Source of the DNA: Coenobita brevimanus | Lineage: Eukaryota > Arthropoda > Malacostraca > Decapoda > Coenobitidae | Direction: 5' to 3' | NCBI GenBank assembly: GCA_032717465.1 | Contig: CM064664.1 | Location: forward strand, 2,050,969-2,114,968 | DNA length: 64,000 nucleotides | Part shown: in pieces, positions 1 to 10,197 of the stretch | Numbering within the stretch: the first letter of the stretch is position 1 | How the letters are laid out: each line of letters starts with the position of its first letter | The notes under the pieces: model-generated | Databases searched by the model: none | What the model saw: the letters and a program-made list of their open reading frames with translations, nothing else | What the model was told of the DNA's origin: nothing | Position numbers and translations under genes: made by a program

Positions 1-2705
1 CATGATGCTCTTTGGCTGGGCAGGCTACTACAAATTTTGAATACGTGTCCACGAAGGTGATCACATTTATACCCAGATCTTGGAGGGAGGGGCCCTACTA
101 CATCTATTGCCAGGAGTTGCCAGGGCTTGTGGGCAGTGATGTGGCCTGAGGGTCCTGTGGTCCTGGTGATATCTTCCCCCAGTGCACAGGTGAGGCAACT
201 TTGAATGATTTCCTTGGCGAGGGTGGAAGGGTTTGGCGCCCAGTAGGTGTTGCTGAACATCTGCAATAGTTTCTTGGTCCCCAGGTGGATGCCATTATGG
301 GCACGAAGGTGGCGCAGGGTGTCATGCGCCGCATCGGGGGCCAGGAGGATATGCCCGGACGGGGTTAGGAGGTGGTCACCCCGCCGGCATAGTTTGCTGA
401 ACAGGTGGGAGGAGATCCAGGGGGGTCGCTCCTTGCAGTGCCATTGTTGCAGGAGGTCCGTGTCTGGTTGTACCGCATGGATGGGGAGGCGGGAGAGGGT
501 ATCTGCATTAGTGTGGAGTTTTCCGGGCCTGTAAGAGATCTCGTAATGTAATTCTTCCAGGGTTTCGCACCACCTGACGAGTTGGGCATTGTGAGAATCA
601 GATTGGCGTAACCACTGGAGTGACTGGTGGTCCGTGATGAGTGTGACCTGGGTCCCGGAAAGGTAAGCCCTGAAATGCTGGAGAGCCCTCACTATGCTGA
701 GGCATTCCCGCTTGGTAGCGGCATAATTCCTCTTGGCTTGATTCAAGGTGCAGCTGGTGCAGGCGATGATGTGCTCCCGACTGGTTTGTACCTGGGCTAG
801 TACGGCGCCTATGGCGGTGAGGGAAACATCGGTGTAGAGGCGAAAGGGAAGGGTATAATCGGGAAAGGCTACAATGGGGGCGGAGACGAGCTTGTCTTTG
901 AGTTGTTGAAAAGCAGCTCGCCTCTCTTCCGTCGAGAGGAACGGCTCCCCCTTCTTGGTCAGATCGTGAAGAGGCTTTGCAATATGAGCAAACCCATTCA
1001 CGAAGCGACGGTAATAGGACATTAGTCCTAGGAAGGCATGGACGCCATGGACGTCCTGTGGCAGCGGTATATCCGTTATGGCGCAGAGCTTGTCGGGGTC
1101 TGGGGAGATTCCTGCCTGGGAAATAATGTGTCCCAGGAACAAGACAGTCCTGGCGGCCAGGACACACTTATAGGGATGGAGCTTGAGGCCTGCCTGGCGA
1201 ATCCTAGTGAAGACTCGGCAGAGGCGCTGCAGGTGGTCGGCCCAGGTCTGGCTAAAGACGATGACATCGTCTAAATAAGCCAGGCATATCTCCCAGGTAA
1301 GGCCGCTCAGGACAGATTCCATTAGCCTAGAGAAGGTGGCAGGGGCGTTGCAGAGGCTGAACGGCAGGACATTAAATTCGTAATGTTTGTCGTTGCTCGT
1401 GGAAAAGGCCGTCCTGCCTCGATGTTCCGGATGTACAGGGACCTCCCAGTATCCAGACTGGAGGTCGAGGGCGGAAAACCAAAACACCTTGTAAAGGGAA
1501 TCTAAGGAATCGTCGATTCGTGGGAGGGGGGTGGCATCTTTGATGGTGACTTCGTTCAGGTGGCGGTAATCGATGCAAAATCGCATCATGCCGTCCTTCT
1601 TCTTCACTAGAACGACGGGGGAGGACCAGGGGCTGGTGGAGGGGGAAATGACGCCAGCCACCTATCATTTCACGTACCTGGCGGTCCTCTTCCTCCCTTT
1701 GTCGGGGATTCTTCTGTCGGGAAGGCTGTCTAATGGGTGGGACTGTTGTGTGAATCTCATACGACAGGTACATGGTGTGCCCTATGTCTGCTGATCCTGT
1801 TGCAAACAGATCCTGGAAATCCAGGAGAAGGCGATGTAGGGTGTCTGACTGCTGGGCGGAGAGATGGTTGGGAATGGGGGGCAGGGGGGCAGGGAAGTGG
1901 GAGGAGGGTGATGCACAGGACTCAGATTCCTCCATCTCTCCGATGACGAGCCCTTAGGGGAGGGTAAGGGGGGAAGGGGTGAGGTTAGCAATGTGGACGG
2001 TGGTGCGATGTGGGGGAAGAAAAGTGGGAGATAAGAGGCAGACGGAGAGGGCTCCCGGCGGGAGGAGGCGGGAGAACAAGACAGAGGGACCGGAGGGCCA
2101 GTTAAGGGGCACCCAGGCCTAGTGGGGGGTGGGAATGGTAACGGTGACGGAGACGGTGGCGGGGAAAGAGGGAGGAGGGATGATGAGGGGGGGCATGGGA
2201 GGAGGAGAGGGGGTGGGGGGAAGGGAGGAGGAGGGGAGTACAGGAGGGGGGAAGGGGGCGAATCTTCCGGCTGGGGCCGTGGCATACAGGTGCAAACGGC
2301 CTGGATGGGGTTGGGTGGGGCACGGAACTGGAGCTGCCGATAGTGGCAGTCTATTGTAGCTCCAAGTCTCTGGAGTAGGTCCAGTCCTAAATACCTGTCG
2401 TAGCTCTGGCAGGAGTCGAAAATAATGAATTGGTGTTGGGTTGACACCGGCTGGTGGGTGTCGACCCGTAGGGCCCGTGTCTCCCCATGGATGGGTAGGG
2501 GGGCCATCCCCCACGTCCACAAGGTGAGTGGCAGTGGGGCGGAGTGGGCAAAAGGTCAATTTATGGCGGGAGAAATAGTGACTGTAAAGGCAGGACCTGG
2601 CTGCTCCCGTATCAACTAACAGTCTGGCCTTCACACCGTTCAATTTCATCTTGTGGTACACTGGGGGACGATACTGAGGGGCAATGGCACCCACCACCGT
2701 GGGTT
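1..2705 (-). pseudogene. Ty3/gypsy retrotransposon pol fragment (PR-RT-RH-INT), truncated by window edge
   Basis: This is the polyprotein of an LTR retrotransposon, read right to left in the usual gypsy order. The aspartic protease has LLVDTGAA near 2600-2625, followed by a proline-rich linker (about 2100-2330). The reverse transcriptase runs from about 1900, with the motif block KKKDGMMRFCIDYRHLN near 1570-1610 and YLDD at about 1262-1280. RNase H has the TDHQSLQW block near 620-640. The integrase zinc-binding and core regions follow below about 330 and leave the window. The main pol frame is open from about 1665 to about 60. Frame changes occur between linker and RT, near 1660, and near 40-60, so the copy is disabled. 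No gag zinc knuckle or LTR was found to the right of 2705. It lies on the same strand as the host gene and probably in its intron. Confidence 0.9.
2105..2335. repeat. Purine-rich (GGGGA-type) low-complexity tract
   Basis: The plus strand here is almost entirely G and A, with repeated GGAGG and GGGGG blocks. On the minus strand it encodes the proline- and serine-rich linker between protease and reverse transcriptase of the gypsy fragment. A polypurine tract this long can form unusual DNA structures and is prone to length change. Confidence 0.8.
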
Positions 2706-2994
2706 GGTGCGGGGGCCGGCCTAAAAATCCAGCTTTCTGGAGCTTTCATTTTCCTGTTCCTGCTCCTGTTCCCCAGGATGGGGCTCCTCCATGAGTGAGG
2801 AGGTTGAGTGTTATAGGGGCACACAGCCCAGGCTGACTTGTGCCGTTGTCACACTGCATCCTGCGGTTCGGCAGTGGCTACTCCGTATGGTCCAGGTGGG
2901 GGTGTCGGTGAGTTTCCGGGAGCACTATGCTGTAGTCCGCGCGTGTTACCTGTCGGGGAGTTTCTGGGAGCATTAAAGCTGTAGCTCACGCATT

Positions 2995-3380
2995 TTAATA
3001 ACATTAGTAGTAGCAGTAGTAGTAATATGTATAATAATAATACAGTAAAAAAAAAAAAAAATAATAATAATAACAGTACAGTAATAATAATAATAGTAAC
3101 AGTCAATAACATATTAGCCTTATCAAACCCAGATATCCCTGGGGCTGGACTATAGTAACCCTGCTCATTTAATTTCTTAATGTCTCTGGTAGCATTTACA
3201 TGAGAAAAACCTCTGATGACCTCTTGCATTCAAACTGTAGCACATTAACACACTTCCTTCTCCAAACCATGACTTCTGCCATAAAATTAATGATAATATT
3301 GTAATAATAATAATGACAATAATAATACTGTAATAATGTAATAATAATACCAATCATCATCATCATCATCATCATATTGG
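2995..3380. repeat. AT-rich trinucleotide microsatellites
   Basis: Interrupted (TAA)n/(TAG)n with an A run occurs at about 3001-3105. (AAT)n is at about 3295-3345, and (ATC)n at about 3352-3376. I saw nothing coding here. Confidence 0.9.
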
Positions 3381-3583
3381 CCTCTTTTTTCCGTCCAAAT
3401 ATGGGTATGGTAGGGCCCAGAAAGCAATTACAAAAAATATCAGGAGAAATAACCAACAGCATACCCAAAGAAATGTGACACTCTCATTCACAAACCCTAC
3501 AGGCCCCAGACCCCTGATGCCACGTCACAGGCATTCTTCCACACACATTGACCACCATCATACATTTCATACTATAAAATAAA

Positions 3584-3814
3584 GTAGCAGCATGCGAGTC
3601 TGAAGATGCCACTATCGTGCCCTGGCAACCCACCCATCAACAGTGCATCCAATTTCGAGTATAATATGAGATGCATGTGATTCGTGTATAATATGTCCGT
3701 GTATAATATATTCGTGTATAATACTGTAACATGATTTGTGTATGATGCGAAATCGTATCCACTGTTGACTAATAGGTTGCCAGGGTATGATTCAGACTCG
3801 TGCGCCACGACTAT
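3584..3814. mobile_element. MITE family A, copy 1
   Basis: The left end (GCGAGTCTGAAGATGCCA... CCCTGGCAACC) is repeated in inverted form at the right end (GGTTGCCAGGGTATGATTCAGACTCG), giving TIRs of roughly 75 bp. The core is a string of CGTGTATAATAT units. A second copy with the same TIRs and core lies at 46349-46605. No coding capacity is seen. The superfamily is not clear, because I found no convincing target duplication. Confidence 0.75.
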
Positions 3815-4151
3815 ACATATCAGACAGCCAATTCAATGACTATTATATTAAAAAGAGTGCTAAACCCCTGTTACACAGTACACTCCTCCATACAAAGTCC
3901 ATCCATCTAGCTGGAAACCTTGTCAGTTCCTTAGCCTCATCAACTTCTATACCTCATTTTCTCAAACACTTCCATATCTATTTGTCTTCTTTATGGCCTA
4001 CCATTCCTCTTTCCACTTTCAGAGTCACTCATACATACCAGTACCTTTTTCATCAACCTATTTGGTACTGGAGAGGGACAGCTTCATATGATGGTAACAA
4101 TATAACCCAGGGACTCCTCTGCCTGGTTATACAAACATACAGGTACCCCTA
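3815..4151. other. Unassigned intronic sequence
   Basis: I found no gene or recognisable repeat here. The last five bases (CCCTA, 4147-4151) are the left target-site duplication of the solo LTR that follows. Confidence 0.5.
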
Positions 4152-5231
4152 TGTCACGAATTTGCGTGAGCGTATTTATAAATTCGTGACATTTTACATC
4201 AGTGAGAAAACCACGAATTCTAGTGGAATTCCCACTGCGCATCACTCAGGTCAACCGTCCTCGTATTCACTCCGATCAGAATGGTTTTCAGAACATTTCT
4301 CACTGTTTCACAAGTGATCATTCTTATGCACGACATTAGTGCCTTCACTGAGTGATTTATTGTGAGCGTATATCGCTCACTTTCTTTCCGTTGACCGTTG
4401 AAGTTCGAACACGGCCATCCCTCGCCCTCTTTGAACTCTTTCATAGTTTGAAGTTAGTCAGCTTTGAGTCGTCACGAGAGTAGGATCGTTTGTGTCCAGG
4501 GTAAGGCAGCGCCGCTGTTGTACAGCGAGTTCCTGAATCTCCACCTAGACGGTGAATTGGAGAAGAGGGTTAAGCGAATTGCAGCATCTGATGTCCTGCA
4601 CAGGTGCCCATTCTTTTTGCTCAGCTCCCCTCCGATGACCAATATTTCTTTCCGTTTTTTCCTAGGTTTAAGTGTGTTTAGTTTTTGAATGAGTGAGTGA
4701 GTGTATTCTCCCTGTTATTTTGAATTCATTTTTGAGACTCATTTAACGTAAATTTATCTCATTGTAATTAATAAATTTACAGTTCTCTTTGAGCTTAATG
4801 TAGTTAAACTCGTGCTTTATTTCTCCACATTAATCCTATTTTAGCTGCTGCTCCTAGTTTGCACAAATGCTTTACATTATTCATAACTGGAACTTAGGCC
4901 AGTTCTTTTGTATCAAGCTTAAATCCGTTGTGCTAGCCAGAAGTTAATGCACCGGCAAGAACCTGTTTATTATTATTAGCATTAGTTACTGACTGTCAGG
5001 GGTGGAGTCACTTTCTCTAGAGGCTGACAGTACTACAAACAGCAATCGTGAGTAATTCGTCTCTGCTGTGTACTGTTGAGAAAGTTTACAAATTCTCGTC
5101 CTTAGAGAATCGGCGAAGTAAGCCGCATAAAGTCATACTTACTGCTTGATTTTCACAAGTCAGTTCCTTGTCACTCTTTTCAAGCAACATCTATGCATTC
5201 TTAATTCATAAATTCACATCCCCCCGTGACA
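4152..5231. mobile_element. Solo LTR of an LTR retrotransposon
   Basis: The 1080-bp segment begins TGTCACG and ends CGTGACA, a perfect 7-bp inverted terminus of the TG...CA type. It is flanked on both sides by CCCTA (4147-4151 and 5232-5236), a 5-bp target duplication as made by Ty3/gypsy integrases. No internal coding sequence, primer-binding site or second LTR is present, so this is best read as a solo LTR left by LTR-LTR recombination. An AT-rich interior with AATAAA-like motifs (about 4770-4790) fits LTR content. Its parent family is not elsewhere in the window. The strand cannot be fixed. Confidence 0.85.
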
Positions 5232-5236
5232 CCCTA

Positions 5237-5637
5237 CTCCCACTCTGACCCTGAAAGGAAGGTGAAGAACGGCCAGAGAATAACTTCAGTCAGAATTTCA
5301 CCTGGTTCACATTTTAGATGTATCTGGGGCTACTACTACTACTACTGTTACTACTACTACCACCACCCCATTTTTAACCATTCTCTCCACATGACCATAC
5401 CATCCAAACACACTATTCAGCTAAAACTTCCTTACTCCGGTTATTTTCTTATCCACTATCTGCAATCCATCTATCATGCTGAGTGTTGTACTGTTCAATC
5501 TGCAGTACCAAGAGCTGTAAGAGAAAAGTTATGAGATTCTGAAGATACACATATGAAGAAGACTGCATGTAAATACTGTACTGATATAAATGATCATAGC
5601 TACTACAGAGGCTAAATACAATAAAACCAGCACTCAC
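5237..5637. other. Intronic sequence with a short (TAC)n repeat
   Basis: A (TAC)n run sits at about 5331-5362. I saw no exon that continues the upstream fibrocystin-like exon in the required phase with a clear domain match. Confidence 0.5.
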
Positions 5638-5699
5638 TTAGTAATTCTGGCACTTGAGGTGGGAGAGCTGTCAGGGTCATCCACATTAAGCTTGTCAAA
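5638..5699 (-). CDS. Fibrocystin-L-like gene, exon 5 (putative)
   Basis: On the minus strand an AG acceptor precedes TTTGACAAGCTTAATGTG. The 62-base segment is open as FDKLNVDDPDSSPTSSARIT plus two bases, then a strong GTGAGTG donor. Exon 4 ends in phase 0 and this exon starts in phase 0, so they join cleanly. In vertebrate fibrocystin-L the first IPT domain is followed by a short linker before the next IPT repeat, and this segment fits that place. The acceptor has a weak pyrimidine tract, so this is the least certain exon of the five. The next exon must begin in phase 2 and was not found before the window edge. Confidence 0.5.
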
Positions 5700-5749
5700 C
5701 TGACTGGTTTGCAGCCAACCCCTGTACCTTACAACAGTCCCAGGAGCAG

Positions 5750-6160
5750 CAAAGTGTGGGGTCACTGTCTGTATCTTGGGGGCCAACCACCTTGCAAACT
5801 GCAGGAGGAGGGGAGTTGCAGATACATTAGTTTGACTTCCTTCTCAATACAGTATTATCACCATCAATACCATCCTCCTCATTACCTCCACTACCACCAC
5901 CACCACTGCCACCATCATCAACTGCAAATTGTATAGTATCTTTGGGACAACTACCACATGAACTACAGGCTGAAGATATATTAGCTGGCCCCCATCATCA
6001 TTAATTTAATTATCACAATCTTTGGATGCTATCCACCAGATGATTTGAATGGGGGGAAGGCATATTAATTTCCTCCTACTTATCAGAATCAGTTATCAAC
6101 TATATCTTTGGAGCCAACCACAAAGTGCACTGCAGGGTTGGAGATCATCATCATCATTAT
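5750..6160. repeat. Degenerate tandem repeat and short microsatellites
   Basis: Three diverged copies of a CTTTGGGGCCAACCACAAAGTGCACTGCAGG-like unit start near 5775, 5940 and 6105, separated by (CAC)n and (ATC)n runs. They look like a decayed minisatellite. No protein-coding potential is seen. Confidence 0.45.
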
Positions 6161-6457
6161 AATTATTATTCATTGGGTACGCTCCTGTTTTGAGTTTTCC
6201 TTTTCCTACTTCTAGAGCCTGTCCAACCCATCTATAGTATTAGTGGGAAACAGGATGATGATGGTTAAAACTGTATCAACCATATTACCATTATGCAGAA
6301 GATACAGTAAACCCATTATCATCAGATTCATCACCACACTGTATTCATCCTGTTCTCATTCTCTTCAACCTCACAGCTCACACCAAATCCAACTACCATC
6401 TTCCTTAAAAATCCCACTCCCATTCCACAACTTCCTCTAAATTCCTCTCTCAGTTGG

Positions 6458-6634
6458 AATCTTTAATATGGGGAAATGAATTCCCTGAGCTTGACTCTGA
6501 TAGATTATATAGCCCCGCTAGGTGAAGGGAGAGTGCTACCTCTCCCTGCAGGACAATTACCCAGGCGGGGTGCGAACTCTCAATCCTTTGGTCTCGAGTC
6601 AGACACTCTATCACTGAGCCACCCTGCCTCCTCC
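6458..6634 (-). mobile_element. tRNA-derived SINE
   Basis: On the minus strand the segment begins GGGTGGCTCAGTGATAGAG, an A-box-like start. About 40 bases on comes GAGTTCGCACCCCG, which matches the B box (GGTTCGANNCC) of RNA polymerase III promoters. A tRNA-unrelated body runs to about 6458. It lacks a folded acceptor stem and is therefore a SINE head rather than a tRNA gene. Confidence 0.75.
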
Positions 6635-6778
6635 CTCTCCCACTTGTAACCAATCCCAACCCCAGTCACTTCAAATCCTACTCCCACTCACTCACTAATT
6701 CTCCCTCTAACTCTATATCCCCATTCTAATCCCACCCCTTCATTCTACATATGCTTCACACAGAAATCCCACTTCCAC
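6635..6778. other. C-rich low-complexity flank of the long-TIR element
   Basis: The sequence is rich in TCCCACTCC-like words. The 9-mer CACTTCCAC at 6770-6778 recurs at 9624-9632 and is the proposed target duplication of the element between them. The same flavour of sequence resumes on the other side (9633-9950), as expected if the element interrupted one continuous tract. Confidence 0.55.
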
Positions 6779-7118
6779 CAGTGCGACGAAATACAGAATC
6801 GGCGATCATTTCCCGAATCAGCACTTTTAACAGGAAAATATAATTTTCATCACCATATAGGTTCATAAACACCTAATTATCTGAAAATTCAGTCAAAATT
6901 TTGTTTAGTTTAACTGTTAATAAAAATGCCCTGTCTCACTGAAGGAACTAAAAAACCGAGAAGGGCGTCCCTAGCGGGTTAGGGGATGGGTCCATTATGA
7001 TGTGGCAGGGGTAAACCAGCTCTGAGTCCTGCTGCGGATGTCGCTGATAGCACAGCGCAGTTGACCCTCGTGCGGTGAGGATCTGTCCCTTCTCCCCTTG
7101 GGGCTAAAAGACGAATAA

Positions 7119-7123
7119 ATGTG

Positions 7124-7179
<56 letters not shown>
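7119..7179. repeat. (GT)n microsatellite
   Basis: A near-pure run of about 29 GT units inside the long-TIR element. Confidence 0.95.
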
Positions 7180-7181
<2 letters not shown>

Positions 7182-7192
7182 GATGAGTAAAC

Positions 7193-7252
7193 TGAGTGTG
7201 TGTCGTTCTGTCTCGGCTACCTCCCTTTGTTTGGGGGAAGCAGCTGGATTTA
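7193..7252 (+). repeat. Short repeat shared with 46262-46345
   Basis: TGTCTCGGCTACCTCCCTTT followed by a TTGGGGGAAGCAGC block occurs here and at 46290-46322. The second copy ends in an (ATAG)n tail like a LINE or SINE 3' end. This copy lacks the tail. Confidence 0.6.
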
Positions 7253-8330
7253 GAGCGAAAACGTGCTGAAGTTTGCAGGTATATCTCCTTCAGATGGCCA
7301 ACACGCCTTGACAGACTTCTAGTTTCCATCAGTTTTGATTTACAGTACAGATAAATGTATTTGCATATTAGATCAATTTTTATACTGTTATGCTAGGTGT
7401 TTAAGGGTCAGCTTCCCGTCCCTTGAACGCCTAGTATGCAGCTGGGTTCTCTTTCTAGACCGGAGCTTAGACAAATAGGAGAGAGGCAGGACCCAAAAAC
7501 TCAAGGCAACAACCTTACACGTGTATTGACTAATTCTAGTTGTGGAACAGGTAGATGTCACAACAACAGGAATCTGGGTAATTATAAGTCACATACTGGT
7601 ATCGTAGTATCGCGCAGGATACTATTTGGTCAATAGTTCAGGATAGCAGGTGAATGGCACATTAAATGGTGTTCGTAGTATTTCGGGCAGGGGAATAGCT
7701 CGCTGTCACTTGGAGGGAAATAGAAGCTGTACTTAGGCTGGGCAAGTATTACACTGGCCTTGTAGTGCAGAGGAATTACACTATAAAGGCCAAGTCTGAT
7801 GTTTACTGAAATCACCGCACTCTTATTAAATCTCTCTTCTTACTCTCACTGTCACTGTTTGCCCAGATTGGACTTATATTCTATTGGAGATCACCTCCCC
7901 GATATCTAGTCATTATCACACCATCACTGCACTATTCACTGTCACTCACTGTCAGTGGGGCGGCAGCGTGGTTAGTGGGGCGGCGGGAGGACTCACAGCC
8001 CGACTCCTGATGGGGGCTGAGTCCCGCCTGTGGCCTCTGTGTTCAGCGGCCATGAAATCACTCGTAGGGGCGTCCTCTCTCGTCCGGGGCTAGGGGTGGC
8101 GAAGGGCCCTGCACTGTCAGGGCTGGGGGTTGGAGTGCAGCCCTCAGGGCTGGGGCTGAACAGCTCCCTGAAACGCGCACGCAGAGGCCTGATGGAGGAC
8201 GAACGGTCGTCGGCATCAGGGTGGGGAAAGGCCTCGCCTGGGGGTCCTGGGGGCGGACGCCGGGGCCCAGTGACTGCGCCCTCCTGCTGTTGGGGACGCC
8301 GTCAGGAGTGAGCTGCAGCATCTGTCGTTA

Positions 8331-9269
8331 TCAGAGTCCTTCAGGTAGGGTCCCTCTGGAGCCAGCTGGGCAGAGTACAACCCTGGGGATAGCATAGGGC
8401 CTCTCCACAGGTCCTCGGGACTGGGACTCCTCCTGGAGGATATCACGTCGTGGGGGTGTGGCAGCACCTGACGGAGGAGCGGCTGCTGGCCGTCTCCTGC
8501 CATAGGGCCTGGCTACTGGCTGTGGCCTGTGTGGGGGAGCAGCTACCGGCTGTCTCCTGAAGGAGGGGTGAGCAGCTACTGGCCGTCTCAAGGGCACCTT
8601 TAGAGCGGCTACCGGCAGTCTCAAGACAAAGGTGGGAGTGGCTACCGGCTGTCTCCTGAAGGAGGGTGAGTGGCTACTGGCTGTCTCAAGGGCACCTTTG
8701 GAGCAGCTACCGGCCATGTCAATACGAAAGCGGAAGCAGCTACTGGCCGTCTCCTGAAGGAGGGGTGAGCAGCTACTGGCCATCTCAAGACGAAGGCGGG
8801 AGCGGCTACCGGCCATCTCCTGAAGGAGGGGTAAGCGGCTACTGGCCATCTCAAGGGCACCTTCAGAGTGGCTACCGGCCATCTCAATATGAAGGCGGGA
8901 GCGGCTACTGGCCATCTCCTGAAGGAGGGGTGAGCGGCTGCTGGCCGTCTCAAGGGCACCTTCGGACCGACTACCAGCCGTCCCAAGATGAAGGCGGGAG
9001 CAGCTACCTGCCGTCTCCTGAAGAAGGGATGAGCGGCTACTGGTCGTCTCAAGGGCACCTTCGGAGCGCCTACCGGACATCTCCTGAAGAAGAGGTGAGC
9101 GGCTGCAGGCCGTCTCAAGAAGGGCGCAGCTACCGGCCGTCACTGGGGTGTTGTCTGGAACTAGAGTAATAGTTCCATCCCGATCCTGTCGAGGGTCAGC
9201 TCGCCCGCAAGGTAGTCTCCTTTTCCTGCTATGGCGGCGGCGGGCGAGTTCCAGGTCATAGGGGTGCAT
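8331..9269 (-). CDS. Hypothetical repeat protein ORF inside the long-TIR element
   Basis: An ATG-initiated 312-codon frame covers the minisatellite. It starts MHPYDLELARRRHSRKRRL (basic), then carries repeats of about 11 residues such as ALETASSRSPL and LQEMAGSRSRL, and ends in an arginine- and proline-rich tail. A TATATAAAA element lies at 9379-9387 on the same strand, about 110 bases before the ATG, so a transcript is conceivable. Against this, the repeat unit is a multiple of three and keeps several frames open at once. A plus-strand frame (8666-9169) of 11-residue SGYRPSQDEGG-type units is equally long-lived. I do not recognise the product. It may be only a by-product of repeat structure. 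Confidence 0.25.
   Translation of the reverse strand: MHPYDLELARRRHSRKRRLPCGRADPRQDRDGTITLVPDNTPVTAGSCALLETACSRSPLLQEMSGRRSEGALETTSSRSSLLQETAGSCSRLHLGTAGSRSEGALETASSRSPLLQEMASSRSRLHIEMAGSHSEGALEMASSRLPLLQEMAGSRSRLRLEMASSCSPLLQETASSCFRFRIDMAGSCSKGALETASSHSPSFRRQPVATPTFVLRLPVAALKVPLRRPVAAHPSFRRQPVAAPPHRPQPVARPYGRRRPAAAPPSGAATPPRRDILQEESQSRGPVERPYAIPRVVLCPAGSRGTLPEGL
8500..9135. repeat. 33-bp minisatellite with 99-bp higher-order structure
   Basis: About 19 tandem units of 33 bp fall into three types: CTACTGGCCGTCTCAAGGGC..., CTACCGGCCATCTCAAGACG... and CTACCGGCCGTCTCCTGAAG.... They mostly cycle in order, giving a 99-bp higher-order repeat with some triads missing one member. Monomers share CTAC(C/T)GGCC(A/G)TCTC and end in GAGCGG. 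The array is GC-rich and lies wholly within the long-TIR element. Confidence 0.9.
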
Positions 9270-9378
9270 GGCCCAGACAGACTTGTGTCCTGTCGCCCGG
9301 GGTCGGGTTGCACTCTGTCTGCCCCTCTGTAGGCTCCTCCTGGGGGTGTTGTGTTGCCCTCAGTCGCTATTCCCGGCA

Positions 9379-9387
9379 TTTTATATA
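9379..9387 (-). promoter_or_regulatory. Possible TATA box
   Basis: TATATAAAA on the minus strand, followed about 110 bases downstream by the ATG of the 312-codon frame and by a GC-rich leader. This is sequence match only. Confidence 0.25.
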
Positions 9388-9632
9388 CAAACTTCCTTTC
9401 AAGGAGAGTTGTGGAGCTAAAGGCGTAACACTTCCGCTAATTTTAGCGTGTTTCGCTCTGAATCCTGATCTCTTATTAAGTTAAACTAAACACAAAATAT
9501 TGACCGGATTTCATATAATTAGGTGTGTATGAACTTATGTGTGATAAAAATTATAATATAGTATTTTCCTGTTGAAAGTGGCCATTCGGTAAATGACCGC
9601 TGATTCGATATTTCATCACACCCCACTTCCAC

Positions 9633-9953
9633 TCATCCTACCACCAATCATAACCAAATCCTACTTTACAGTTATTCCAAATAATTCTCTACAACTTCCT
9701 CCATATCCTACTCTACAACTCCCTCTAAACCCCATTCTATAACTTCTAAATCCTACCCACACTTATCCCACTTCCACTCCACAAACACCTCTATAATTTC
9801 TTTCTCACTCTAATTCTCCCTTCCTTTGATAACATCCCACCCACAAGCAAAATAAAATCCACAATTCACCAAATCCTAATCCACACTCCTCTCCCAATTC
9901 AACACCCTTTCATTCGCCTAAAATCTCTCTGCCATCCCTTCCCTGCCACTCAC
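9633..9953. other. C/T-rich low-complexity intronic sequence
   Basis: Repeated CCCACTCC, CCTCTA and AATCCTAC words. No gene. It is similar in composition to 6660-6778 on the other side of the long-TIR element. Confidence 0.5.
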
Positions 9954-10041
9954 CTGAACATACTGTGCTCCTGTGGCCTTCACCCCATCAGACACCACCT
10001 CAATCTTGTACAGGTCGGGGCCGTTAGTGTTGCCTTTGGGC
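9954..10041 (-). CDS. Fibrocystin-L-like gene, exon 4 (end of first IPT/TIG domain)
   Basis: On the minus strand the acceptor TATCTCCATCAG is followed by 88 open bases (one base plus 29 codons) and the donor GTGAGTGG. The product reads PKGNTNGPDLYKIEVV and SDGVKATGAQYVQ. It matches the closing strands of an IPT/TIG domain, where fibrocystin-L has a Y-V-V-DGV pattern. The first base completes the glycine codon begun in exon 3 (phase 2 to phase 2), and the exon ends in phase 0. IPT/TIG domains are immunoglobulin-like folds found in large cell-surface receptors. Here the domain would be extracellular. Confidence 0.82.
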
Positions 10042-10197
10042 CTGATGGAGATAAATGCACTCATAAATGCATACAGATAAACAGGCAGGGTGGTCCACTT
10101 GTCAGTTGAATTCTTGTGTACTCCGGCAACGTTTCAGTAAGCATTACCAGAGTCTATCCTGCATAATTTTCTACTTCCTATTGGGTAGTGACTGCTA
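10042..10197. other. Intron 3 sequence before the fold-back element
   Basis: No feature is seen apart from the TA at 10196-10197, the proposed target dinucleotide of the fold-back element. Confidence 0.4.

Larger units (their letters stand above)
6779..9623. mobile_element. Long-TIR DNA transposon, Mutator-like, non-autonomous
   Basis: The left end (6779 to about 6920) and the inverted right end (about 9480 to 9623) match over roughly 140 bp, beginning GTGCGACGAAATA against GTGTGATGAAATA and including ACAGGAAAATA and TTTAGTTTAACT. The 9-mer CACTTCCAC flanks both sides. Long TIRs with a 9-bp duplication are typical of Mutator-like elements, but the flank is itself repetitive, so the duplication could be chance. 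The 2.8-kb body has a (GT)n tract, then a strongly GC-rich domain (about 7960-9380) unlike the AT-rich TIRs and surroundings, as in elements that have captured foreign DNA. No transposase was recognised. Confidence 0.7.

Noticed and set aside
4118..5260. A possible next fibrocystin-like exon across the solo LTR insertion site (acceptor CACCTTCCTTTCAG on the minus strand)
   Set aside because: The frame is open and in phase for about 28 codons across the pre-insertion site but has no IPT-like content, and the donor is ambiguous.
6458..6634. tRNA gene
   Set aside because: A- and B-box-like motifs are present but no full cloverleaf; better explained as a SINE head. The same applies at 50590 and 63575.
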